From an uncultured Paracoccaceae bacterium (GTDB lineage Bacteria > Pseudomonadota > Alphaproteobacteria > Rhodobacterales > Rhodobacteraceae): a stretch of 64,000 nucleotides of DNA. The stretch spans positions 35,659-99,658 of the forward strand of contig CALJZN010000004.1 of NCBI GenBank assembly GCA_937983405.1, given 5' to 3'. Each line of letters opens with the position of its first letter. Positions within the stretch are counted from its first letter, which is position 1. Below are positions 39,227-47,694 of this stretch, in pieces. Under the pieces are notes generated by a model, which was not told the origin of the DNA, made no database searches, and was given only the letters and a program-made list of their open reading frames with translations. A program made the position numbers and the translations under genes.

Positions 39227-39933
39227 GCGTGCGGGGCGAGCCGGTGATCCGGGTGGCGGGGGTGGGCAAGGCCTTCACCCTGCACACCCAGGGCGGAGCG
39301 ACGATCGAGGTTCTGCGCGACGCCGCGCTCGAGGTGCGGGCGGGCGAATGCGTGGCGCTGACCGGCGTCTCGGGGGCGGGCAAGTCCACGCTGATGCGCA
39401 TGATCTGGGGCAACTACCGGGCCGAGACGGGCTCGATCCGCGTGGGCGGGGTCGAGCTTGCCGGGGCCGAGCCGCGGGCGGTGCTGGCGGTGCGGGCGCG
39501 CACGCTGGGGTACGTCAGCCAGTTCCTGCGCGTCATCCCGCGGGTGCCAGCGCTCGAGGTGGTGGCCGAGCCGCTCCGGGCGCTGGGCACCGACCCGGAG
39601 GCGGCGCGCGCGCGCGCCGCGGCGCTGCTGGCGCGGCTGAACATTCCCCGGCCGCTGTGGGCGCTGTCGCCCACCACCTTCTCGGGGGGCGAGCAGCAGC
39701 GGGTCAACATCGCCCGCGGCTTCGTTCACCCCTTTCCGGCGCTGCTGCTCGACGAACCCACGGCCAGCCTCGACGGCGCCAACCGCGACACCGTGCTGGC
39801 GCTGATCGAGGAGGCGCGCGACCGCGGCGCGGCGATCCTCGGCATCTTCCACGACGCCGCCGCGCGCGACCGCGTCTGCACCCGGGCGGTGGATGTGGGC
39901 GCCTTCGCCCCCGCCCGGGGGGTGCCGGCGTGA
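39217..39933 (+). CDS. phnL: C-P lyase system ATP-binding protein PhnL
   Basis: Walker A GVSGAGKST; FSGGEQQRVNIARG; 10-bp overlap with corA. Confidence 0.94.
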   Translation: MAVSVRGEPVIRVAGVGKAFTLHTQGGATIEVLRDAALEVRAGECVALTGVSGAGKSTLMRMIWGNYRAETGSIRVGGVELAGAEPRAVLAVRARTLGYVSQFLRVIPRVPALEVVAEPLRALGTDPEAARARAAALLARLNIPRPLWALSPTTFSGGEQQRVNIARGFVHPFPALLLDEPTASLDGANRDTVLALIEEARDRGAAILGIFHDAAARDRVCTRAVDVGAFAPARGVPA

Positions 39934-40472
39934 CCGGGCGGCTGGTGGCGGTGGTGGGCCCCTCGGGGGCGGGCAAGGACACGCTGCTGGCCGGGCTCGC
40001 CCGGCGGCACCCCGGGGTCGTCGTGGCGCGCCGGGCCATCACCCGCCCGGCCGAGGCGGGGGGCGAGGACCACATCGCGCTGACCCCGGCCGAGTTCGCC
40101 GCCCGCGCCGCGGCTGGCGCCTTCCTTGTGCACTGGCAGGCGCACGGGCTGGACTATGGCATCCCGCGCGAGGTGCTGGACGCGGTGGCGGCGGGGCGGA
40201 CGGTGCTGTTCAACGGCTCGCGCGCGGCGCTGCCGGCGGCGCGGGCGGCCTATCCCGCGCTCGAGGTGGTGATGGTCACGGCCCCCGCCCCGGTGCTGGC
40301 CGCCCGGCTGGCCGCCCGGGGGCGCGAGCGCCCCGGGGACATCGCCGCCCGGCTGGACCGCAGCGCGCTAGCCGCGCCCGAGGGCGCGGCCTGCGTGGTC
40401 AACGACGCCAGTGTGGCCGAGGGCGTCGCGCGGCTTGCTGCCGCGCTCAGCCTTGCAGCGGCAGGCGCCTGA
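39930..40472 (+). CDS. phnN: ribose 1,5-bisphosphokinase
   Basis: VVGPSGAGKDTLLAGLARRHPGVVVARRAITRPAEAGGEDH; GTG start. Confidence 0.93.
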   Translation: MTGRLVAVVGPSGAGKDTLLAGLARRHPGVVVARRAITRPAEAGGEDHIALTPAEFAARAAAGAFLVHWQAHGLDYGIPREVLDAVAAGRTVLFNGSRAALPAARAAYPALEVVMVTAPAPVLAARLAARGRERPGDIAARLDRSALAAPEGAACVVNDASVAEGVARLAAALSLAAAGA

Positions 40473-41136
40473 GCAGATGGAACCGGCCGTCCGCCCCCTC
40501 GCCGAACACTGCGAGCTCGCGCATCGTCTCGGGCCGGCCCAGCGCGGGGGCGAAATGCGCCTCGGCGGCGGCGGCGACGGCGGCGGCCTCGGCGGGCGCC
40601 AGCGGACCGGTCAGGGTGACGTGGAAGCGAAGCTCGTCCATCACATGGGGATAGCCCCAGGCGGCCAGCAGCGCCTCCTGCCGCGGGGTCAGCCCGTGCC
40701 GGCGGCGACGGGCGAGCTCGGCCTCGTCAGGCGGCGCGCGAAAGGCGTCGAGGTCGCGCACCAGATCGGCGGCGAACTCGACCAGCGCCGGCGGCTGGGC
40801 CACCGGCACCAGCGCGAGGAACGGGCCCAGCGCCGCCACCCGAAGCGGCCCGAGCGCGACAGGCGGGCGGCGCGCGGCCCAGGCCGCGGCGGTCTCGACC
40901 AGATCGTCGGCCGAACGCCCGGCGGCCAGCCGCATCGGCGGCTTCAGCGTGCCGTGCAGCCCGTAGCGCCGGGGCGCCTCGGTCAGCTCGGCCAGCGGCC
41001 GGCAGCCGGCGGGCAGCGGCGGGGATGGCTGCGCGACCGGCCCGGCCTCGGCATCGCGGCCCAGCCAGGCGGTCCCCAGCCGGGCGAGGTCGCTGCCCGC
41101 TTCGGGGGCGTAGTAGAGGGCATAGCGTGCATACAT
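40447..41136 (-). CDS. DUF1045 / 2H-phosphoesterase-like phosphonate metabolism protein
   Basis: MYARYALYYAPEAGSDLARLGTAWLGRD; HGTL and HVTL (HxTL) motifs. Confidence 0.87.
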   Translation of the reverse strand: MYARYALYYAPEAGSDLARLGTAWLGRDAEAGPVAQPSPPLPAGCRPLAELTEAPRRYGLHGTLKPPMRLAAGRSADDLVETAAAWAARRPPVALGPLRVAALGPFLALVPVAQPPALVEFAADLVRDLDAFRAPPDEAELARRRRHGLTPRQEALLAAWGYPHVMDELRFHVTLTGPLAPAEAAAVAAAAEAHFAPALGRPETMRELAVFGEGADGRFHLLRRLPLQG

Positions 41137-41180
41137 GGGCGGTCTCCGGCAGGGCGCATGGCCCGTCATGGGCTGGCGAT

Positions 41181-41198
41181 GTCACAGCGGCGTGACAA
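41181..41198 (-). promoter_or_regulatory. Pho-box-like TTGTCAC-GCCG-CTGTGAC upstream of the DUF1045 gene; also dyad TGTCAC-N6-GTGACA
   Basis: 7-4-7 spacing on minus strand, 45 nt from the start codon; second heptamer degenerate. Confidence 0.4.
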
Positions 41199-41247
41199 GC
41201 CGCGATGTACAGCCCCGGTGTAGAGCGGAGCAGCAGCGGAGAACAGC

Positions 41248-42396
41248 ATGGCCGAGACGATCCTGACCAATGCGCGGCTGGTGCTTGAGGGCGAGGTCGT
41301 CCCCGGCACGCTGGTGCTGCGCGACGGCTGCATCGCGGCGGTGGACGGCGGGGCCAGCGGCCTGCCCGCGGCGCTGGACTGCGAGGGCGACTGGGTCGCG
41401 CCAGGGCTGATCGAGCTGCACACCGACAACCTCGAACGCCACATGACCCCGCGGCCGGGGGTCGACTGGCCGCACCCCGCGGCCATCGTGGCCCATGACG
41501 CGGAACTGGCGGGGGTGGGCATCACCACCGTGTTCGATGCGCTGCGGGTCGGCTCGGAGCGCGAGGCAGCGGCCGGCAAGACCGGCTATCGCCCCTATGC
41601 CCGGGCGATGGCCAGCGAGATCCTCGGGATGCGCGCCACGGGGGCGCTGCGGATCGGCCATTTCCTGCATCTGCGGGCCGAGATCTGCTCGGAGACGCTG
41701 GAGGAGGAGCTTGCCGCCTTCGCCCCCGGCGACCGGGTCGGCCTTGTCAGCCTGATGGACCACACCCCCGGCCAGCGCCAGTTCGCCGACCTCGCGCAGC
41801 TGCGCACCTACATGCGCGGCAAGCACGCCATGACCGAGGCCGAGTTCGAGGCCCATGTCGCCCGCCGCCGCGCGCTGGGCGAGCGGGTGCGCGAGGGCCA
41901 CACCGCCGCCGCCGTGGCCCATGCCGCGCGGCTGGGGGCGCGGCTGGCCAGCCACGACGACGGCACGCCCGCGCATGTGGCGCAGTCGGCCCGCCACGGG
42001 GTGCGGCTGGCCGAGTTTCCCACCACACGCGCCGCCGCCGAGGCCTGCCGCGACCACGGCATCGCGGTGATGATGGGGGCGCCCAACCTGATCCGCGGCG
42101 GCTCGCATTCGGGCAACGTGCCGGCGGCCGACCTCGCCGACGCGGGGCTTCTGGACATCCTGTCGTCGGACTATGTGCCGTCGGCCCTGCTTTCGGGGGC
42201 GCTGCGGCTGGGCGACCGGCTGGGCAACCTCGCCGCCGGGATCGCCCGCGTCACGGCAAACCCTGCCCGGGCGGCGGGCCTGGAGGACCGCGGGCGCCTC
42301 GCCCCCGGCCTGCGCGGCGACGTGATCCGTTTCCGCCGCATCGGCCCCGCGGCGGTGGTCCGCGGGGTCTGGGTGCGGGGTGCGCGGGTCGCCTGA
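41248..42396 (+). CDS. phnM: alpha-D-ribose 1-methylphosphonate 5-triphosphate diphosphatase PhnM (canonical paralog)
   Basis: APGLIELHTDNLERHMTPRPGVDWPHPAAIVAHDAELA; ASHDDGT; GAPNLIRGGSHSGN. Confidence 0.94.
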   Translation: MAETILTNARLVLEGEVVPGTLVLRDGCIAAVDGGASGLPAALDCEGDWVAPGLIELHTDNLERHMTPRPGVDWPHPAAIVAHDAELAGVGITTVFDALRVGSEREAAAGKTGYRPYARAMASEILGMRATGALRIGHFLHLRAEICSETLEEELAAFAPGDRVGLVSLMDHTPGQRQFADLAQLRTYMRGKHAMTEAEFEAHVARRRALGERVREGHTAAAVAHAARLGARLASHDDGTPAHVAQSARHGVRLAEFPTTRAAAEACRDHGIAVMMGAPNLIRGGSHSGNVPAADLADAGLLDILSSDYVPSALLSGALRLGDRLGNLAAGIARVTANPARAAGLEDRGRLAPGLRGDVIRFRRIGPAAVVRGVWVRGARVA

Positions 42397-42432
42397 GCCG
42401 GTCGGCGCCCCCGGCGGGGGCGCCGCGGGGCG

Positions 42433-44034
42433 TCACTTCACCGCGATGCGGCCGTCCAGATAAGGCCGCACGGGCGCGTGCGCGACCATGTGCTCGACCA
42501 GCACATCGGCCAGGTCGGGGCCGTAGTCGTAGGCGTTCAGCGCCTCGGTGGCGAAGATGCGATAGCCGTCGCCGCCCGCGCGGAGGAAGTTGTTGCTGAC
42601 CACCCCGTAGATCTTCTCCGGGTCGAGCGGCACGAAGGCGTCGCCCTCCTGCACCGTCACCTCGCCGACCCGCGCGCCCTTGGGCGCCGCCGGGTCGAAG
42701 GCAAAGCGCAGCCCCGCCACCTGCGGGAAGCGGCCCGCGCCGCCCTCGACATCGCTCACCCCGTTTTCCAGCGCCGCGCGGATCCCCGCACCCGACAGCT
42801 GGAAGGTGGCCAGCGTGTTCTGGAACGGCAGCACGGCCAGGATCTGCCCCATCGTCACCGCCCCCGCCGGGATCGAGGCGCGCAGGCCGCCGCCGTTCTG
42901 GATGGCGATCTGGATGCCCTGGGCGCGGGTGCGCGCAAGCATCGCGTCGGCAACCAGATTGCCCATCTGGCATTCGCGCGCCCGGCAATTCTCGCGGCTG
43001 CCATCGATGGCCTCGGCCGCCTCGGCCACGACGCGCGCCTTCATCTCGTCGATCGGCCCCGCCAGCGCGGCGACCCGCGCCGCCACGGCCGGATCGGGCG
43101 CCACGCTGGCGTCGATCAGCAGCGCGTCGCCGCCGGCGTGCAGAAGCGTGCCCGCGGCGTCGAACTCGAGCTGCAGGTGGCCCAGATACTTGCCGTAAGC
43201 ATAGGCCTGCACCACCGGCACCGCGGTACCGTCGGGGCGCGTCACCCAGGTGGGATAGGCGCCGCGGCGCTTGGGGTCCGACGACGAGAGGTAGGTGTGG
43301 CTGTGCCCGCCGATCACCGCGTCGATCCCCGGCACCATCGCGGCGATCTCGAGGTCGCGCGGCAGCCCGACATGGGTCAGGGCGAGGATGATGTTCACCC
43401 CCTCGCCCTCGAGCTCGGCCACCGCGGCCTTGAGCCCGTCGATCTCGTCCTGGAAGGTCACGGTGGGGCCGGGCGAGGCGATCTCGATCGTGTCCACCGT
43501 CAGGGCCGAGACGATCCCGACGCGCCGGCCGCCGACCTCGAGCACCGCATGCTTGGCCACCCGCCCCGCCAGCCGGTTGTCGCGGCTGACATCGAGGTTG
43601 GACGAGACGACCGGGAACGACACGCGATCGAGGAAGCCCGCCAGCCCGTCGGGGCCGTCGTCGAACTCGTGGTTGCCCACCGCCATGGCGTCGAAGCCGA
43701 TCAGCTCCATGAACTCGGCCTCGGCCGCACCCTTGTAGGTGGTGTAGAACAGCGAGCCCTGGAACACGTCGCCCGCGTTCAGCACCAGCACGCTGCCGCC
43801 CGCCGCGCGGATCGCGTCGCGCAGCCCGTTGATCCTGGTGGCCAGCCGCGCGATGCCGCCAAAGCACTTGCCGGCCGCGTCATCGGCCGCCGAGCAGGTG
43901 GAATCGAAGGCGTTGATGGGCTCGATCCGGCTGTGGAAGTCGTTGATGTGCAGCACATCGAGCTTGAAGTCGGCCAGCGCTGCGCCCGACATGAGCGCAA
44001 GTGCCGCGACGGAAGCGAAAAGACGCATCGGCAT
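42433..44034 (-). CDS. secreted 5'-nucleotidase / UshA-like phosphatase
   Basis: signal peptide; LHINDFHSRIEP, VGNHEFDDG, IGGHSHTYL, NGGGLRASI motifs. Confidence 0.92.
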   Translation of the reverse strand: MPMRLFASVAALALMSGAALADFKLDVLHINDFHSRIEPINAFDSTCSAADDAAGKCFGGIARLATRINGLRDAIRAAGGSVLVLNAGDVFQGSLFYTTYKGAAEAEFMELIGFDAMAVGNHEFDDGPDGLAGFLDRVSFPVVSSNLDVSRDNRLAGRVAKHAVLEVGGRRVGIVSALTVDTIEIASPGPTVTFQDEIDGLKAAVAELEGEGVNIILALTHVGLPRDLEIAAMVPGIDAVIGGHSHTYLSSSDPKRRGAYPTWVTRPDGTAVPVVQAYAYGKYLGHLQLEFDAAGTLLHAGGDALLIDASVAPDPAVAARVAALAGPIDEMKARVVAEAAEAIDGSRENCRARECQMGNLVADAMLARTRAQGIQIAIQNGGGLRASIPAGAVTMGQILAVLPFQNTLATFQLSGAGIRAALENGVSDVEGGAGRFPQVAGLRFAFDPAAPKGARVGEVTVQEGDAFVPLDPEKIYGVVSNNFLRAGGDGYRIFATEALNAYDYGPDLADVLVEHMVAHAPVRPYLDGRIAVK

Positions 44035-44140
44035 GGGACATCCCCCTGAGTTCGGCTCTGCGAGCATGGCACCCGCGGCCCGCCGCTGGCAAAGCGGCGC
44101 GGCCGCGGCCAGACCCCGCCGGGCAGGATGGCGGCCGGTG

Positions 44141-44158
44141 ATGACGCCCGCATGACGG
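44141..44158 (-). promoter_or_regulatory. Pho box CCGTCAT-GCGG-GCGTCAT upstream of the 5'-nucleotidase
   Basis: two matching nCGTCAT heptamers with 4-nt spacer, ~107 nt upstream of the start. Confidence 0.55.
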
Positions 44159-44219
44159 CCCCGGCCCGGGGCGGCCGCCGGCCATTGACCGGCGCGGCGC
44201 CAGCGGGCATGACCGCGCC

Positions 44220-44558
44220 ATGCTGATCTTCAAGATCCTCCGCCCGGACGAATGGGCCGCGCTGCGCCGCACGGGCGAGACCGCGGGCGCCCCCGTCGAT
44301 GTGGCCGACGGCTTCGTCCATTTCTCGACCGCGGCACAGCTGGCCGGGACGGCGGCGAAGCACTTTGCGGGCGAAGGCGACCTCGTGCTTGTCGCCGTCG
44401 AGGCCGCAGCCCTGGGCGCGGCGCTGCGGTGGGAGCCCGCGCGCGGCGGCACGCTCTTTCCCCATCTCTACCGGCCCCTGCGGCTGGCGGATGTGGTCTG
44501 GGCCCGGCCGCTGCCGCAGGGCGACGGCGGACATGTCCTTCCCGAAGGGCTGAGGTGA
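44220..44558 (+). CDS. DUF952 domain-containing protein
   Basis: [39 protein letters not shown]. Confidence 0.87.
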   Translation: MLIFKILRPDEWAALRRTGETAGAPVDVADGFVHFSTAAQLAGTAAKHFAGEGDLVLVAVEAAALGAALRWEPARGGTLFPHLYRPLRLADVVWARPLPQGDGGHVLPEGLR

Positions 44559-45616
44559 GCGTCCTCGAGCGGGCGGGGCTGGCGCTGCTGCGGCGCCTCG
44601 ACCCCGAGCGCGCGCATGCCCTGGCGCTGGCGGCGCTGCGCGCGGGCCTCGTGCCGCTGCCGGGGGTGGTGCGCTCGCCGCGGCTCGCCTGCCGGCTGGC
44701 CGGGCTCGACCTGCCCAACCCGCTGGGGCTGGCGGCGGGGTTCGACAAGAACGCGGTGGCGCTGGGGCCGCTCGCCCGGGCGGGCTTCGGGCTGATCGAG
44801 GTCGGCGCGGCGACACCCAGGCCGCAAGCGGGCAACCCGCGTCCGCGCCTGTTCCGCCTGGCCGAGGACCGCGCCGCGATCAACCGCTTCGGCTTCAACA
44901 ACGACGGGATGGACGCGATCGCCCGGCGGCTGGCGGCGCGGCCGCGCGGGGCGGCGGCGGTGGGGGTCAACCTCGGCGCCAACCGCGACAGCGCCGACCG
45001 CGCGGGCGATTTCGCCGCGGTGCTCGCGGCCTGCGGCGCGCATGCCGATTTCGCCGTCCTCAACGTGTCCTCCCCCAACACCGGCGGCCTGCGCGACCTG
45101 CAGGGCCGCGCCGCCCTGGCCGCGCTGCTCGCGCGGGTGATGGAGGCACGCGCCGCCCTGCCCCGGCCGATCCCGCTGTTCGTCAAGATCGCGCCCGACC
45201 TGACCGACGGCCAGCTGGCAGACATCGCCGAGGTGGCGCTGGCCGCCGGGGTCGGGGGGATCGTGGCGACCAACACGACCACCGCGCGCGTGGGGTTGCG
45301 CAGCCCTGCGGCGGCCGAGGCGGGCGGGCTGTCGGGCCGGCCGCTGTTCGAGCGTTCGACCCGGCTGGTTGCGCGGCTGTCGGTGCTGACCGGGGGGCGT
45401 CTGCCGCTGGTGGGCGTGGGCGGGGTGGACTCGGCCGCGACCGCCTACGCCAAGATCCGCGCCGGGGCAAGCGCGGTGCAGCTCTACACCGGGCTCGTCT
45501 ACGAAGGGATGGGCCTTGTCCCGCGCATCCTTGCCGGGCTCGACGCGCTGCTGGCGCGGGACGGCTTCGCTTCGGTCGGTCAGGCCGTGGGCAGCGGGCG
45601 CGACGCCTGGCTTTAG
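44555..45616 (+). CDS. pyrD: quinone-dependent dihydroorotate dehydrogenase
   Basis: [42 protein letters not shown] start overlapping DUF952 stop. Confidence 0.95.
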   Translation: MSVLERAGLALLRRLDPERAHALALAALRAGLVPLPGVVRSPRLACRLAGLDLPNPLGLAAGFDKNAVALGPLARAGFGLIEVGAATPRPQAGNPRPRLFRLAEDRAAINRFGFNNDGMDAIARRLAARPRGAAAVGVNLGANRDSADRAGDFAAVLAACGAHADFAVLNVSSPNTGGLRDLQGRAALAALLARVMEARAALPRPIPLFVKIAPDLTDGQLADIAEVALAAGVGGIVATNTTTARVGLRSPAAAEAGGLSGRPLFERSTRLVARLSVLTGGRLPLVGVGGVDSAATAYAKIRAGASAVQLYTGLVYEGMGLVPRILAGLDALLARDGFASVGQAVGSGRDAWL

Positions 45617-45752
45617 CCGCGCCGCGGCGGCGGGGCTTGCGGCGGCGGCGGGGCGGGGTTGCGCCTGCCGGCCGCCTGCGGCACCGTCCCGCTGCCCGGC
45701 GCGGCCGCGGCCCGGAGACGTCCCCGATGCCCCGACCGCGGCGCCACCCCGC

Positions 45753-46973
45753 ATGACCCAGACCGCCGCCGCCCCCGCCGATGCCCGCCGCTGGCTGCTG
45801 CTCGGCGGGGTCTGGGCGATCTACTTCGCCTTCGGGCTCACCTCGGCCGCGCTCGGCCCCCTCGTCGGCCCGATCGGAGCCGCGTTCGGGGTGGGCCACG
45901 GCACGATGGGGGCGATCATGGGGGCCTGGCCCTTCGTCTACATCGCCGCCGCGCTGCCCTGCGGCCTGCTGCTGGACCGGATCGGTGCGGCCCGGGGCCT
46001 TGTGCTGGCGGGCCTTCTGATCACCGCCTCGGGGCTCGCCCGCGGCCTGGCCCCGGGGCCGGGCACGATGCTCGCGGCGGTGGGCCTCTTCGGCCTGGGC
46101 GGGCCGCTGATCTCGGTCGGGGCGCCGAAGCTGATCGCGGGGCTGTTCGAGGGGCCGGCGCGGGGCACTGCCATGGGCGTCTACATGACCGGCCCCTACC
46201 TTGGGGGCATCGCTGCGGTGGCGCTGACCGGGTCGGTGCTGCTGCCCGCCTTCGGCGGCGACTGGCGCGCGGTCCTCGTCGCCTATGCCGGGGTGGCGGG
46301 GCTTGCCGCGCTGGTCTGGGCGGGGCTGGCCCATCCGCGCGCGGCGGGGGGCGCGCTGCGGGCCGAGGGGCCGGGCAAGGGCTTCAGCCTGGCCGCCTTC
46401 GCCGCACTCCTGCGCCTGCCCGAGGTGCGGCTGGTGCTGGCGATGAGCGTGGGCATCTTCTTCTTCAGCCACGCCTTCAACAACTGGCTGCCGGCGCTTC
46501 TGACCGCGCGTGGGCTGCCGGCGGCGGCGGCGGGCCTGTGGGCGGCGATCCCGGCGGCGGTGGGCGTGGCGGGCGCGCTGGTGATCCCGCGCCTCGCCAC
46601 CCCGCCGCGGCGGATGTCGATCCTGGCGGGGCTCTTCGCCGCGGGCCTGCTGGCCAGCCTGCTGCTGCATCTTACCCCCGGTCCGGGCCTCGTTGCGGGG
46701 CTCGTGCTGCAGGGTCTGGCGCGCAGCGCGGCGATGACGCTTGCGGTGCTGATCCTGATGGAGCTGCCGCGGGTGCCCAAGGATCGCCTCGGCATGGCAG
46801 GCGGGCTGTTCTTTGCCGCGGCCGAGGTGGGCGGCGTGCTGGGGCCGGTCAGCTTCGGCGTGCTGTCCGAGGCGACGGGCGGCTTTGCCGCGCCGCTTCT
46901 GGTGGTCACGGCGCTGATGCTGGGGCTGCTCGGCCTGCTGCAGGCGCTGGCGCGCACCCCCTGGCGGCCGTAG
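45753..46973 (+). CDS. MFS transporter (CynX/NimT-like)
   Basis: 407 aa, 12 hydrophobic segments. Confidence 0.82.
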   Translation: MTQTAAAPADARRWLLLGGVWAIYFAFGLTSAALGPLVGPIGAAFGVGHGTMGAIMGAWPFVYIAAALPCGLLLDRIGAARGLVLAGLLITASGLARGLAPGPGTMLAAVGLFGLGGPLISVGAPKLIAGLFEGPARGTAMGVYMTGPYLGGIAAVALTGSVLLPAFGGDWRAVLVAYAGVAGLAALVWAGLAHPRAAGGALRAEGPGKGFSLAAFAALLRLPEVRLVLAMSVGIFFFSHAFNNWLPALLTARGLPAAAAGLWAAIPAAVGVAGALVIPRLATPPRRMSILAGLFAAGLLASLLLHLTPGPGLVAGLVLQGLARSAAMTLAVLILMELPRVPKDRLGMAGGLFFAAAEVGGVLGPVSFGVLSEATGGFAAPLLVVTALMLGLLGLLQALARTPWRP

Positions 46974-47105
46974 CGCGGCCCCGACCTCGGGCCGATGCGG
47001 CGCAGCCACCCTGCGCTGCTGCACCCGCTGCCTGCGCGGCACCCGGATCGTCGCCGAAGGCCACGCCGACCGGGCGGTGATGTGATATCGCCGCGGCGAC
47101 GGCGC

Positions 47106-47149
47106 CCGAAGCCCGCCGCCGCGGCCTCTTGCGCGCGGCCGGGCTTCGG
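47106..47149. repeat. 10-bp perfect inverted repeat CCGAAGCCCG-N24-CGGGCTTCGG
   Basis: read directly in the noncoding gap after the MFS gene. Confidence 0.6.
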
Positions 47150-47324
47150 CCCCGCCCCTGTGCGCCGCGACGGTCACGGCCCGCGCAGCCCCCAAGACAG
47201 CCCCCCGGGTACCCCCCGGATCCCGCCCCGCGGTGACGGCGCGCGCCCCGCACGGAGGCCCCCTTTCGTCCCGCCCGGGGCGGTGGCAGGCTGGCCGCCG
47301 GACCCTTTCGCCGACGCCGGCCGC

Positions 47325-47579
47325 ATGCCCCGCGCCAGCCTTGCCCATCTTGCCCAACCGGGTGCCCGCATCGCGGTGCATGTCACGCCGCGGGCGGGGC
47401 GGGACGCGCTGAGCCTCGAGGACGGCGCCATCCGCATCCGCGTCACGGCCCCGCCCGAGGACGGCCGCGCGACCGAGGCGGCGCGGCGGCTTCTGGCCCG
47501 GGCGCTGGGCGTGGCGCCCTCGCGGCTGACGCTGCTCATGGGCGCGGCCGCGCGCGACAAGCTGTTCCGACTGGACTGA
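47325..47579 (+). CDS. DUF167 (YggU-like) family protein
   Basis: VTPRAGRDALSLEDGAIRIRVTAPPEDGRATEAARRLLA. Confidence 0.85.
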   Translation: MPRASLAHLAQPGARIAVHVTPRAGRDALSLEDGAIRIRVTAPPEDGRATEAARRLLARALGVAPSRLTLLMGAAARDKLFRLD

Positions 47580-47694
47580 GCGGGCGGCGGCCGCGGGCCC
47601 TTGCGCGGATCGGAGCCGACGGTGACATTCGGATGCGTTGCCGGACATGCGACGGCGGTGTAACGCCGGGCAAAAGCCGGGGGAGGAGACCGCC

